A stretch of 64,000 nt of DNA from Collinsella sp. (GTDB taxonomy: Bacteria; Actinomycetota; Coriobacteriia; Coriobacteriales; Coriobacteriaceae), in the NCBI GenBank assembly GCA_018368345.1, contig JAGZEK010000001.1:1-64000 (forward strand), written 5' to 3'. Position numbers and translations under genes: made by a program. The notes under the pieces are model-generated. The model ran no database searches. It was not told the DNA's origin and saw nothing but the letters and a program-made list of their open reading frames with translations. Shown piece by piece: positions 8,697 to 17,034 of the stretch (position 1 is the stretch's first letter; every line of letters starts with the position of its first letter).

Positions 8697-8726
8697 ACTG
8701 ATAAACGTTTGACGCTGTTTATCAGT
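8697..8726. promoter_or_regulatory. 10-bp inverted repeat upstream of fbp, candidate operator
   Basis: ACTGATAAAC (8697-8706) and GTTTATCAGT (8717-8726) are perfect inverted copies with a 10-base spacer, centres two helical turns apart. The right arm ends 27 bases before the fbp ATG. The position suits either a repressor site controlling fbp or a hairpin in its leader. The regulator is not identifiable from the window. Confidence 0.55.
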
Positions 8727-8753
8727 TTTACCAGCTCCATCGGAAGGTGTTTC

Positions 8754-10670
8754 ATGGTCGCATTCGATCGCAACCCGCAAGACTTCAAGTATCTGCGCCT
8801 GCTGTCGAGACAGTTCCCCACCGAACAATCCGCGTTTACCGAAATTATCAACCTCTCGGCCATCCTCAACCTACCCAAGGGCACCGAGCATTTTATGAGC
8901 GACGTGCACGGCGAGTACGAAGCCTTTATGCACATCCTCAATAACTGCTCGGGCGTCGTGCGCGAACATGTCGACGAGATCTTTGGCGACACGCTCTCCT
9001 TTGCCGAAAAGGGCGAGCTGTGCACGCTCATCTACTACCCGCGCGAGAAGATCGAGCTGGTCCGCAGCCAGCGCGAGGACTCGCCAACCTGGTACAAGAC
9101 GATGCTTGACCAGCTCATCATGGTCGCACGCTCGCTTTCAAGCCGCTACACGCGCTCCAAGGTGCGTAAGGCCATCCCGCGCGATTACGCCTACATCATC
9201 GACGAGTTGTTGCACACGCACCCGGACGAGAACAACTATCGCGTGCGCTATCACGAGCGCATCGTGGAGTCCATCCTGGAGACCGCCAGCGCCGACGACT
9301 TTATCGAGTCGCTCGCTTCGCTCATCAAGCGCCTGGCCGTCGACCACCTGCACCTGGTGGGCGACATCTTCGACCGCGGCGGCGGCGCGGCCAAGATTAT
9401 GGACCGCCTGCTCACCTACCATTCACTCGACATCCAGTGGGGCAACCACGACCTGCTGTGGATGGGCGCTGCGGCCGGTGAACCTGCCTGCATCGCCACG
9501 GTGCTGCGCAACAACCTTCGCTATGACAACTATGAGATCCTCGAGAACGACTACGGTATCTCGCTGCGCGAGCTTGTCGCCTTTGCCGATGCCACCTATA
9601 CCGCCGGTGAGTCCATCACCCCGCTGATCAAGGCCATCAACGTGCTGCTCTTTAAGCTCGAGGGCCAGATTATCCAGCGCCACCCCGAGTTCGATATGAC
9701 CGACCGCCTGTTACTCGACAAGATCGAACACGACACCGGCACGGTCACGCTCGCCGACGGCAGCGTGTGGCCGCTCATGACCAACGACTTCCCCACCGTC
9801 GATCCGGCGGACCCCTACACGCTCACGCCCGAGGAGCAGCACATCATCGACAAACTCGTGTCCGAATTTGTCACCGCCGATCACCTGCATCGCCATATCG
9901 ATTTCCTCTATTCCCACGGCTCGATGTACAAGGTCGCCAACGGCAACCTGCTCTTCCACGGCTGCGTTCCGCTCAACGAAGACGGCACCTTTAGCAGCAT
10001 GAACTGTCTGGGCACCTGGCACGCTGGCCGCGATTATCTCGATTTTTGCGACCACATCGCCCGCCGCGCCTGGCGCGTGGGCGACCGCGACGCCCTCGAC
10101 TGGATGTGGTACCTGTGGATTGGCTTTAACTCACCCGCCAGCGGACGCCTGGTGCGTACCTTTGAGCGCGCCTATATCGCCGATAAGAGCACCTGGGTCG
10201 AGCCGATGGATCCGTACTTTACGCTTACCAAGTCGCCCTCGGTCTGCGATGACATCATGCGCGAGTTTGGCGTCGCGCCCATGGCATGTTCACCGACCGG
10301 CCACATCATCAACGGCCACACGCCCGTTAAAACCACCAAGGGCGAGCAGCCCATCCGCGCCGAGGGCAAGCTGCTGGTCATCGATGGCGGCTTCTGCCGC
10401 GCTTACCATCCCAAGACAGGTATCGCCGGCTATACGCTCATCTCGAGCTCGCGCGGCTGCCGCCTCAAGTCGCACCGGGCCTTTACGACGGTTGCCGAGG
10501 CACTCACGCGCAACGTGGACATCGAAAGCGAGACCAACCGTTTTGACCAAGCAGACCGTCGCCGCATGGTGAGCGACACCGATACTGGCGCCAAGATCCG
10601 CAGTCAGATCCAGGACCTGCGTCAGCTGCTCGATACATATAGAAACGGTGCTATCGAGGAGCGCGCCTAG
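8754..10670 (+). CDS. fbp: Class III fructose-1,6-bisphosphatase
   Basis: This enzyme hydrolyses fructose-1,6-bisphosphate to fructose-6-phosphate in gluconeogenesis. The 638-residue length and sequence match the Firmicutes-type class III enzyme, a calcineurin-like metallophosphatase. Metal-binding motifs are visible: SDVHGEYEAF near 49, VGDIFDRGG near 202, WGNHDLLWMG near 229 and IINGHTPV near 518. The ATG at 8754 is chosen for the GGAAGGTG site just upstream, rather than an earlier in-frame start. It is preceded by a dyad (8697-8726) that could couple expression to carbon status. A hairpin (10677-10719) separates it from the first GtrA gene. Confidence 0.95.
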   Translation: MVAFDRNPQDFKYLRLLSRQFPTEQSAFTEIINLSAILNLPKGTEHFMSDVHGEYEAFMHILNNCSGVVREHVDEIFGDTLSFAEKGELCTLIYYPREKIELVRSQREDSPTWYKTMLDQLIMVARSLSSRYTRSKVRKAIPRDYAYIIDELLHTHPDENNYRVRYHERIVESILETASADDFIESLASLIKRLAVDHLHLVGDIFDRGGGAAKIMDRLLTYHSLDIQWGNHDLLWMGAAAGEPACIATVLRNNLRYDNYEILENDYGISLRELVAFADATYTAGESITPLIKAINVLLFKLEGQIIQRHPEFDMTDRLLLDKIEHDTGTVTLADGSVWPLMTNDFPTVDPADPYTLTPEEQHIIDKLVSEFVTADHLHRHIDFLYSHGSMYKVANGNLLFHGCVPLNEDGTFSSMNCLGTWHAGRDYLDFCDHIARRAWRVGDRDALDWMWYLWIGFNSPASGRLVRTFERAYIADKSTWVEPMDPYFTLTKSPSVCDDIMREFGVAPMACSPTGHIINGHTPVKTTKGEQPIRAEGKLLVIDGGFCRAYHPKTGIAGYTLISSSRGCRLKSHRAFTTVAEALTRNVDIESETNRFDQADRRRMVSDTDTGAKIRSQIQDLRQLLDTYRNGAIEERA

Positions 10671-10676
10671 CACCAC

Positions 10677-10719
10677 CCGCGGGGATTGGCTAAACTTGCT
10701 GAGTTTGTCATCCCCGCGG
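10677..10719 (+). other. Intercistronic hairpin between fbp and gtrA
   Basis: CCGCGGGGAT (10677-10686) pairs with ATCCCCGCGG (10710-10719), and within the loop AAAC and GTTT can pair as well. No T-run follows, so it is more likely an mRNA stability or processing element than a full terminator, allowing partial read-through into the GtrA gene. Confidence 0.5.
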
Positions 10720-10748
10720 CGCCCCGGCGCCACCCTAAGGCAGGTACC

Positions 10749-11144
10749 ATGCAAAAGCTCCTTGCGCAGATCATGAAATTTGGCGTCGTCGGTGTCATTG
10801 CCACGGTTATCGACTTTGGCATTATGAATCTGCTCCACTACGGTCTGGGCCTCAACATCCTAATCGCCAACACCAGTGGCTTTATCGTCTCGCTCATCTT
10901 TAACTACCTCGCAAGCATGAAGTACGTGTTTGCGCACAAGGAAGGCATGAGCCGTCGCCGCGAGTTCATCATCTTTGTCGTGCTGTCCGTAATCGGCCTG
11001 GCACTCAACGACGGTATCGTGCTGACACTCAACACCGGTCTGGGGCTCGAGGCCAATATCGCCAAGATCTGCGCCACCGCGCTTGTCATGGTCTACAACT
11101 TTGTGACCCGAAAGATCTTCCTGGAGGGTGACGAGACCAAGTAA
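10749..11144 (+). CDS. GtrA family membrane protein, copy 1
   Basis: The 131-residue protein has four hydrophobic segments and the GtrA-like sequence FGVVGVIATVIDFGIMNLL at the N-terminus, with NYLASMKYVFAH and MVYNFVTRKIFL further on. Family members are thought to flip or assist transfer of lipid-linked sugars in cell-wall or surface-glycan synthesis. The ATG at 10749 follows AAGGCAGG; earlier in-frame starts lack a site and would add a non-hydrophobic leader. It is paralogous to the gene at 11363-11770. No glycosyltransferase lies beside it. Confidence 0.85.
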   Translation: MQKLLAQIMKFGVVGVIATVIDFGIMNLLHYGLGLNILIANTSGFIVSLIFNYLASMKYVFAHKEGMSRRREFIIFVVLSVIGLALNDGIVLTLNTGLGLEANIAKICATALVMVYNFVTRKIFLEGDETK

Positions 11145-11164
11145 CTCACAACCCTACGGCCTTA

Positions 11165-11222
11165 CGATGCCCACGGACAATGCGCGCTCAGCACAGTATC
11201 GCCCGTGGGCATCGTTCGTTTA
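11165..11222 (+). terminator. Terminator-like hairpin after gtrA copy 1
   Basis: CGATGCCCACGG (11165-11176) pairs with CCGTGGGCATCG (11203-11214), followed by TTCGTTT. The 26-base loop is longer than usual. Confidence 0.6.
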
Positions 11223-11362
11223 CGGGCAAATTTTCAACGTTTGCGGATTAACACTTGAAAATTTGGCGAGTTCGTATTGTTCTTGGCAAAGACCTTACGT
11301 TTCCCTTGCAAAAGCTCTAAAGTATCCTCTGCTCGATTCATCAACGCATTGGATGTGATTAC

Positions 11363-11770
11363 GTGCGCAAGGCGCTGGCACAACCTCATACCAAGCAGTT
11401 CCTCAAGTTCGCCGTCGTGGGTCTTATCTCCTTTGGCATCGACTGGGGCATGCTTATTGCGCTCGTCGAGCTGTTCCACCTCGACTTCTTGATGAGCACC
11501 ACGGTCTCGTTTATCACGTCCGTCGTGGTCAACTACTGGCTCAGCATGAAGTACGTGTTCGACCATCGCGAAGGCATGAGCCGCAAGCGCGAGTTCACGA
11601 TCTTCACCATCCTGTCGGTGATCGGTCTGGGCCTCAACGACCTGTACATGTTTGTGGGCGTCACGTTTTTGAGCATCGGCTACCAGGCCATGAAGGCCAT
11701 CGCAACGTTCCTCGTCACCTGGTACAACTACTTCAGCCGCCGCTTCTTCCTCGAGGGCGCACGGTCGTAG
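11363..11770 (+). CDS. GtrA family membrane protein, copy 2
   Basis: The 135-residue, four-segment membrane protein is a paralogue of the preceding one. Both share a MKYVF...EGMSR-(R/K)-REF...LSVIGL-x-LND core, with near-identical nucleotide stretches that indicate a tandem duplication. It begins with GTG at 11363, preceded by a moderate GGATGTGA site. A separate terminator before it and an AT-richer upstream stretch suggest its own promoter. A role in polyprenyl-linked sugar transfer is inferred from the family only. Confidence 0.82.
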   Translation: MRKALAQPHTKQFLKFAVVGLISFGIDWGMLIALVELFHLDFLMSTTVSFITSVVVNYWLSMKYVFDHREGMSRKREFTIFTILSVIGLGLNDLYMFVGVTFLSIGYQAMKAIATFLVTWYNYFSRRFFLEGARS

Positions 11771-11796
11771 TCGATTCACTATTTGCTTGAATGTAT

Positions 11797-11834
11797 AACC
11801 GGTTGGAATTCCCGTTCCAACCGGTTTTTTGTTT
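11797..11834 (+). terminator. Strong rho-independent terminator after gtrA copy 2
   Basis: AACCGGTTGGAA (11797-11808) and TTCCAACCGGTT (11815-11826) form a perfect 12-bp stem with a 6-base loop, followed by TTTTGTTT. Confidence 0.95.
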
Positions 11835-11869
11835 GCCGAGAGACCCGGCTGCCCAGTCCCATTCGCATG

Positions 11870-11907
11870 AAAAACGGGCGGCCCGGATGTTTGTCCGGAC
11901 CGCCCGT
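11870..11907 (-). terminator. Terminator of the cobalamin-riboswitch operon
   Basis: On the minus strand ACGGGCGGTCCGGA pairs with TCCGGGCCGCCCGT (one mismatch) and is followed by TTTTTC. It lies 23 bases past the stop of the small DUF4430 gene and closes that operon, back to back with the gtrA terminator. Confidence 0.9.
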
Positions 11908-11929
11908 CTGGCGCGCTATGTCGAGACCT

Positions 11930-12847
11930 CTAGCCTGTCACGTAATACCAAACCACGTTGTCGCCGTTGGAGAGAACGTAGTTGCCGCACGCCGTCATGG
12001 GCGTTGCGCCGTTGACGGAGTACATCCAGCCGCTCGTGCCGCCGTGCTGTTTCTCGGCCAAACCACCAATCGCGGAGACATACGTGCCGTACGACGAGCC
12101 ATGTGCGTTGACAGAAAGGCCCAGCGCGCACAGGGCATCGTAGACGGTAGCGCCTTCGTTAAAGGTAAAGGTGCCACCAGAGGACACAGGATTGCCCACG
12201 GCGCTCGATGTGACCGAAACCGTCACCGTTACGTAGTTGGACTCCTGTGAGCCGCTCTGGCCGCCCGAGGAGGCGTTTCCACCATTAGAAGATGAGGCTC
12301 CATCAAACGACTGGCCACCGCCCGAAGAAGCACCACCAGACACATTGGAAGTATCGCCGGCTCCCGTATTTTGGGCAGCGGATTTATCGCCAGACTTCTT
12401 GCCGTCCTGACCATCGGACTTCTTGCTATCCGAGCCCTTGCTTGATTCCTTGTCCGAAGACTCGGACTCCTTCTTAGAGTCAGATTTATCCGAACCCTTA
12501 GACTCGTCGTTCGCACCATCCGAAGATTTGGAATCCTTGGAGCCAGCTTTACCCGAAGCGACGGTCGAGTCAGACCCCTTGGCGTCCTTCGCGACGACGC
12601 TCTCCCCCGTCACGGTCTGAACGATCCAGTCAATGGACCAGGCGCCGCTCTCGGAAGGATGGACGAAGCCCAGCGATATGACAATTAGCGCAACGCACGC
12701 GGCGGTCAGGACGCCAGTAAGCGCCTTCCGTCGAGGGGCGGACGCCGCCGAAGCGACGCCCTGTTGCTTTGGATCATCGAGCTGGATAAACGAGGAATCT
12801 GGTTGCTTGGGGTCAGCGTCCTTGGATTTATTGGACACAGCCCTCAC
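11930..12847 (-). CDS. Membrane-anchored DUF4430 (transcobalamin-like) protein
   Basis: The 305-residue protein has a short cytoplasmic N-terminus, one membrane segment at about 43-64 (LTGVLTAACVALIVISLGF), a long Ser/Asp/Lys/Gly-rich spacer (about 85-195) and a C-terminal domain of about 100 residues. That domain has the DUF4430 signature: GATVYDALCALGL, then GTSGWMYSVNG and an NGDNVVWYYV end. DUF4430 resembles the C-terminal cobalamin-capping domain of intrinsic factor and transcobalamin. It starts with GTG immediately after the stop of the upstream gene, with no intervening base, so the two are translationally coupled under the same riboswitch. A GTG four codons further in is an alternative start. 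Corrinoid binding is an inference. Confidence 0.8.
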   Translation of the reverse strand: MRAVSNKSKDADPKQPDSSFIQLDDPKQQGVASAASAPRRKALTGVLTAACVALIVISLGFVHPSESGAWSIDWIVQTVTGESVVAKDAKGSDSTVASGKAGSKDSKSSDGANDESKGSDKSDSKKESESSDKESSKGSDSKKSDGQDGKKSGDKSAAQNTGAGDTSNVSGGASSGGGQSFDGASSSNGGNASSGGQSGSQESNYVTVTVSVTSSAVGNPVSSGGTFTFNEGATVYDALCALGLSVNAHGSSYGTYVSAIGGLAEKQHGGTSGWMYSVNGATPMTACGNYVLSNGDNVVWYYVTG

Positions 12848-15800
12848 CTACCGACGTTTGGTGAACACGAACACGCCGACGATGGCGAGACCAATGACGC
12901 CGGCGGCAACGCCGACGATGGCGAGCGGATTGGTGCCAGTCTCCTGCTCGGAAGCACTATAGGACTTCTTAGCAGTGGTCGTGGAAGCAGCGCCCGTATC
13001 GGACTTGGAATCGGACTTTTTGTCGGACTTGCTGTCCTTCTTGTCAGACTTGTTGTCAGACTTCTTGTCGGACTTGTTGTCCTTGGTCTCGGTCTTGGTC
13101 GACACCGTCGTCTTGGTCACCGGCTTCTGACCCGGGGCGACAGCGCCGCCAGCCTGCTGGCCCTTCGTGCCGGAGCCGGAACCCGTGCCAGCGCCAGCAC
13201 CGGAACCGTTGCCAGCGCCACCATTGCCGCCATTGGAGCCAGAACCACCATTGCCGCCAGGGTTAACGGCATTCTTGGTCCACTTGGCATACAGCGTCAG
13301 ATCGGCCGTCACCGGCGTACTGAAGTCATACGCCTGCGTGCAAGCCTCATCGGTATACCAACCGCCAAAAGTGTAGCCATCGCGCGTCGGATCGGCCGGC
13401 TTGACCAGCTTGCCATCGGCCGTAGCAACAAACTTAGTGTCGCAAGCAGACCCGCCGTTGGAATTAAAGGCAACCGTCCAAGACTCAACGGCCCCCAGCT
13501 TGAACAGCGTGCCCGAGTCATTGATGTAATACAGGTTGCCAGATGCATCGGCAATGACCGGAGAGTCGCAGTGCTGGTGATGGCCAGCCGCATCATAAAT
13601 CTGCGTCGCCTCTGCATCGCCGAGCGTATAGCGATATACGCCACCACCAGCAGAGTAGTTGACGTAATCCTTGCTATCCGCGCTGTTAACGGTGAAGTAC
13701 ACATAGGTCTTGCCGCCCTGAACACTCACCAGCGGAGTAGCAGCAATACCGTTAAATCCGGCCGGCAGTTCTTTACCGTCAGCAGCGGTGACCATCGTGG
13801 TCTTACCGGTCTTCAGATTATAGAGAGCCAGAGCAGAGCCAGTAGCCGTCTGTCCGCCGACAATCAAGTTTTCGCCAGCCACCGCCGGTGCGCTCATGTT
13901 ATTCGTAAGACCCAGATCGACCGTCTTCTGCTCGCTCAGTACGCCCTTCGCCGAAAGCGAAATCACATGGAGCTTTCCGTCGTGCGTCATCTGATAGAAG
14001 GTCGAACCATTGGACGGATCGGCGACACAGTCGGCGTTCGCGAGAGCGCCGAGCTTCATAGTCGAAACGACATCGCCCGTCGTCTTATCAATGCACTTAA
14101 GCGTACCCGCGCTCGTAGGAACGATGGCATACTTATCCGTCAAAGCCGCACCAGTCCAGTAATAGCCCTCGGCAGGGTCGATGTTCTGCCAAGAAACTTC
14201 GCCCGTGGCAATCTTAATGCGCGCAAAGGAGCCGTTGCCGTAGGTCGCGTTGTAATTCTCGTCATACGAAATATCGACCGAGCCTACATAGACGTACTCG
14301 CCGTCCGAAACGACGGTGCAGGAGCTCTGCGTCAAGTCCGTCAAACCAGGCGTCAGCCACTTGCAGATCAGCTTGTCTGCAGTAATCGCCTGGACCGCAC
14401 CGCCGTTGAGCGGAACGATGATAAGGCCATTGGTATAGATCGGACGAGAGGTATAGCTCACCTTGGAGGCAAGCGGCGCAGAGGCAACCTTTTTGCCCGT
14501 GGACGAATCGATCTTAATGAGCTCGTTCTCGGTCGCGATGTACACAAAGCCGTTAGCAATGACAGGCTCGCTGCAGTTGGCATACTGCTGACCAGACTCG
14601 GCCTTCCAATCGAAGGCCCACTTAAGACCGGCGGCCTGCGCAGGCGTCTTGGCATCCGTTACGGTCGAACCGTTGCCACTGTTGCCGTAGCCGGCCCACT
14701 CGGCATCCCAATCAGGAGTCGTCGCACTCGGGTCCACGACAATCTTGTCGGGATCGGGCATGGCCGAATCGTCGGTGGTATAGGCAAGCGTAACCTTATC
14801 GCCGCTCTTGAGCGTAATCTGATTGGCGCAGAGTAAGGAGGGCTCTCCGTTGATATACAGGTGCCAATATTTATTGGTCGCAGCATCCCAGGCATACGGC
14901 TTGTGATCGAACGGCGAGTTGATGGAATTGAGGAACCAGTACTCACCACTCTGGGAGCCGTTGTACGTAACGCCCTTGGCCTTCAGGACCGTCTCAATAA
15001 AGTTCTGGGCAGTAGAGCCTTCGAGCAAAGAAACATTGCTTGCCGAGCCCCAGCGAGTATTGTTGCCGTTGACATCGGGACCGATAACATCGACAGAGCC
15101 AAGAACCTGGCCAGGAAGGGCATCGGCGTCAGCACCATACATAAAGGTGACGGCGTCACCCTCTTGGAGCTCGTAGGCACCGGCGCCAACGTCGGCGAAC
15201 TTGCCATTTACGTAAAAGCGCCAATAGCTATTGGTCGCAGCATCATGGCCACAATAGGACTCATCATCGAACGGCGAATAAATGCCGTTGAGGAACCAGC
15301 CCCGAGACGATTCGCCGGCATCGAGCTTAAGGCCGGTCTGCTCAAGGAGATCCTTGGCAGTAGAGCCCGCCTTGAGACTCGTCTGACCCGTCGAAGCCCA
15401 AACCTGCTGCTTGCCGTCCTTGTCCTTGCCAAGCACCTGAACGGAAACATGGACAGAATCGGACGGCAACTGGTCGCCCCAGCCACCGTAGAACCACGTG
15501 ACGGTATCGCCGGCATGGATGGTGACATTGTCCGCCGTATAGTCACTCGACTTGCCGTTGATGAACAGCTGCCAATAGGTCGAATAATCGAGCGGCGTAC
15601 CCAGCTCAACACCGTTGTACTTAAGGCTCAGAATGAAGGAGCCCGCAGCAACGGCGTCAATATCGTTCGCCTCGAGTGCGACCTTCGTAAGGTCAAGTGC
15701 GCTCGAGCCGGACGTCACCACATACTGCGCGTTATCGACCCAAGTCTGAGTCTTGCCCTGGGCATCGCGACCAATGACGGTCACATTTGCGGCAACCTGG

Positions 15801-16684
15801 TCCTTAACGACAGGGGACGAGCTACCAGCCGTATAGGCAAACTCAATCTTCTGCCCCTGGGTGAGCTTGACGCTGCTCGCGCCAACCGAGGAAGACGCGC
15901 CGTCAACGAACAGCTGCCAGAAGGCATAAGTCGTCGGATCGTAGGCTAGCGTGCGACCATCGCTCGGGGATGTGATGCTTTCGAGGTAGAAACCGTATGC
16001 CGTGTTCGGTTCGTACTTCGCCTTGAAGCCTGTCTTCTCCTGCAGCTTAATGAAGGCATCCGCAGCCGTCGCGCCATCGTCGAGCTTGAGCTGCGTAGGC
16101 GCCACCCAGGTCTGAGCCTTGCCGTCGGCATCGGTGCCGACAATCGAGAACGAGACCTCGACTTGCTTCTTGGCGACATCGCCAGTTTCTGTCGAGTTCT
16201 CTGTCTGGACGGCAGCCGCGGCGGCAGATCCTGCTTGGCCAGCGGATGCCGTCGAAGACTGCTCGCTCGTGGCGGGGCTCTCCCCCGTCGCCGAGCCTTC
16301 GTCGCCAGTTGCTGCCTCTGTTGTGGCGGCACTGGCTGCAGGCGCGCTCCCGGAATCCGAAACCTCGGCGCCGCTCTGCTCAGCGGCACCGCCCGCAAGC
16401 GCTGCGTCCTCGCCCGGCGTCGTAGCCTGAGCCACAGCCTCGGCAATGCCCTCGGCGCCCTCGGCCCACAGCTGAGCCGGCGTGGTGCTGAAGGCCATCG
16501 CGAAGGCCAGGAATGCCACCAGGCCGCGCTTGGCTACGCCGCGTGCAATCGCGCCACGGCGATGCAGCGAGGCGCGCTCGCGCTCGTCCTCAAACATATC
16601 CAGTTGTCCCCCATTGTCTGTACTTGGAGCATTGCCCAGCGGCTGCCCCACGTCATCGCGCATGTTACGCTCGAGTTCCCCCAT
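12848..16684 (-). CDS. Large exported protein: four DUF4430 modules, beta-propeller, InlB-type repeat
   Basis: The 1278-residue protein begins with a cytoplasmic leader, then a signal or membrane segment at about 52-72 ending AQLWA. A low-complexity Ala/Ser/Glu stretch follows, then four consecutive modules of about 110-125 residues, each with a W-x-L-F/Y-(V/I)-(N/D)-G core and a GD-x-V/I-x-(F/W/L)-x-Y end (DUF4430, transcobalamin-like). Next comes a PQQ-like beta-propeller of roughly 400 residues (for example GFVYIATENELIKID), an InlB B-type repeat with DGYTFGGWYTDEA, a Gly/Lys/Asp/Ser-rich spacer, and a C-terminal membrane segment after QETGTN ending TKRR. There is no canonical LPXTG. GGAGGGAAGGGGG upstream sets the start at 16684. 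The cobalamin riboswitch lies just before it, so the product is likely made when B12 is scarce. Confidence 0.85.
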   Translation of the reverse strand: MGELERNMRDDVGQPLGNAPSTDNGGQLDMFEDERERASLHRRGAIARGVAKRGLVAFLAFAMAFSTTPAQLWAEGAEGIAEAVAQATTPGEDAALAGGAAEQSGAEVSDSGSAPAASAATTEAATGDEGSATGESPATSEQSSTASAGQAGSAAAAAVQTENSTETGDVAKKQVEVSFSIVGTDADGKAQTWVAPTQLKLDDGATAADAFIKLQEKTGFKAKYEPNTAYGFYLESITSPSDGRTLAYDPTTYAFWQLFVDGASSSVGASSVKLTQGQKIEFAYTAGSSSPVVKDQVAANVTVIGRDAQGKTQTWVDNAQYVVTSGSSALDLTKVALEANDIDAVAAGSFILSLKYNGVELGTPLDYSTYWQLFINGKSSDYTADNVTIHAGDTVTWFYGGWGDQLPSDSVHVSVQVLGKDKDGKQQVWASTGQTSLKAGSTAKDLLEQTGLKLDAGESSRGWFLNGIYSPFDDESYCGHDAATNSYWRFYVNGKFADVGAGAYELQEGDAVTFMYGADADALPGQVLGSVDVIGPDVNGNNTRWGSASNVSLLEGSTAQNFIETVLKAKGVTYNGSQSGEYWFLNSINSPFDHKPYAWDAATNKYWHLYINGEPSLLCANQITLKSGDKVTLAYTTDDSAMPDPDKIVVDPSATTPDWDAEWAGYGNSGNGSTVTDAKTPAQAAGLKWAFDWKAESGQQYANCSEPVIANGFVYIATENELIKIDSSTGKKVASAPLASKVSYTSRPIYTNGLIIVPLNGGAVQAITADKLICKWLTPGLTDLTQSSCTVVSDGEYVYVGSVDISYDENYNATYGNGSFARIKIATGEVSWQNIDPAEGYYWTGAALTDKYAIVPTSAGTLKCIDKTTGDVVSTMKLGALANADCVADPSNGSTFYQMTHDGKLHVISLSAKGVLSEQKTVDLGLTNNMSAPAVAGENLIVGGQTATGSALALYNLKTGKTTMVTAADGKELPAGFNGIAATPLVSVQGGKTYVYFTVNSADSKDYVNYSAGGGVYRYTLGDAEATQIYDAAGHHQHCDSPVIADASGNLYYINDSGTLFKLGAVESWTVAFNSNGGSACDTKFVATADGKLVKPADPTRDGYTFGGWYTDEACTQAYDFSTPVTADLTLYAKWTKNAVNPGGNGGSGSNGGNGGAGNGSGAGAGTGSGSGTKGQQAGGAVAPGQKPVTKTTVSTKTETKDNKSDKKSDNKSDKKDSKSDKKSDSKSDTGAASTTTAKKSYSASEQETGTNPLAIVGVAAGVIGLAIVGVFVFTKRR

Positions 16685-16747
16685 CGGGGTCCCCCTTCCC
16701 TCCAGAGCCCTATGCACACCGGCGGCATACGCCGCAGCCGCATGCAA

Positions 16748-16925
16748 GATGGGAGGCGATCCGACTTAACCTTAACGGCTCAGGCGCGTCGTCCGATCTG
16801 CGACGCGAACATCCCGAGCCAAGAGGAATTACGGTTACTGGTACAGCCGGGGACTTGCACCCCGATTCTCCCAAACGCGCAGGAAAACCGCGCGTTCGTG
16901 CGTCTCCGCACCACCATCTAGGCCA
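16748..16925 (-). ncRNA. Cobalamin riboswitch
   Basis: On the minus strand the leader contains, in order, a hairpin AACGCGC-loop-GCGCGTT, the GGGAGAATCGGGGTGCAAGT core with its TCCCC partner, the CTGTACCAGTAACCGTAA segment matching the G-x-C-x-G-x-x-CCxG-x-AC-x-GTAA core, a long arm (CGCGTCGCAGATCGGACGACGCG region), and a B12-box-like AAGTCGGATCGCC close to the 3' end. Order and spacing fit the cobalamin aptamer. Between it and the gene start lies a CGGC-GTAT-GCCG hairpin and a G-rich ribosome binding site, suggesting translational control. It governs the two DUF4430 genes that follow. Confidence 0.85.
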
Positions 16926-16928
16926 TCG

Positions 16929-16957
16929 ATTATTACCGTCAAAATGGTATCACGCAA
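16929..16957 (-). promoter_or_regulatory. Candidate promoter of the riboswitch operon
   Basis: On the minus strand a -10-like TAATAAT (16935-16929) is preceded at 16 bases by a weak -35-like TTGCGT (16957-16952). This places the transcript start within a few bases of the 5' end of the aptamer, which is the main support. Confidence 0.4.
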
Positions 16958-17034
16958 AAGGGCCCCGCACACAGGCGAAGCCCAAGGTAAAAGCTATTGT
17001 TTGCGATAGGAAAATGCGGTGACGGTCGCAGCCT

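Larger units (their letters stand above)
8434..8753. other. 320-base divergent regulatory region between degV and fbp
   Basis: No gene is supported here. The region is clearly AT-richer than its flanks, as expected of a double promoter region. It contains two separate inverted repeats, 8499-8529 nearer the degV side and 8697-8726 just before fbp, listed separately. Confidence 0.6.

Noticed and set aside
12764..14836. Long plus-strand frame opposite the DUF4430 genes
   Set aside because: Composition is Arg/Gly/Leu-rich with no family likeness, and it runs across both real genes.
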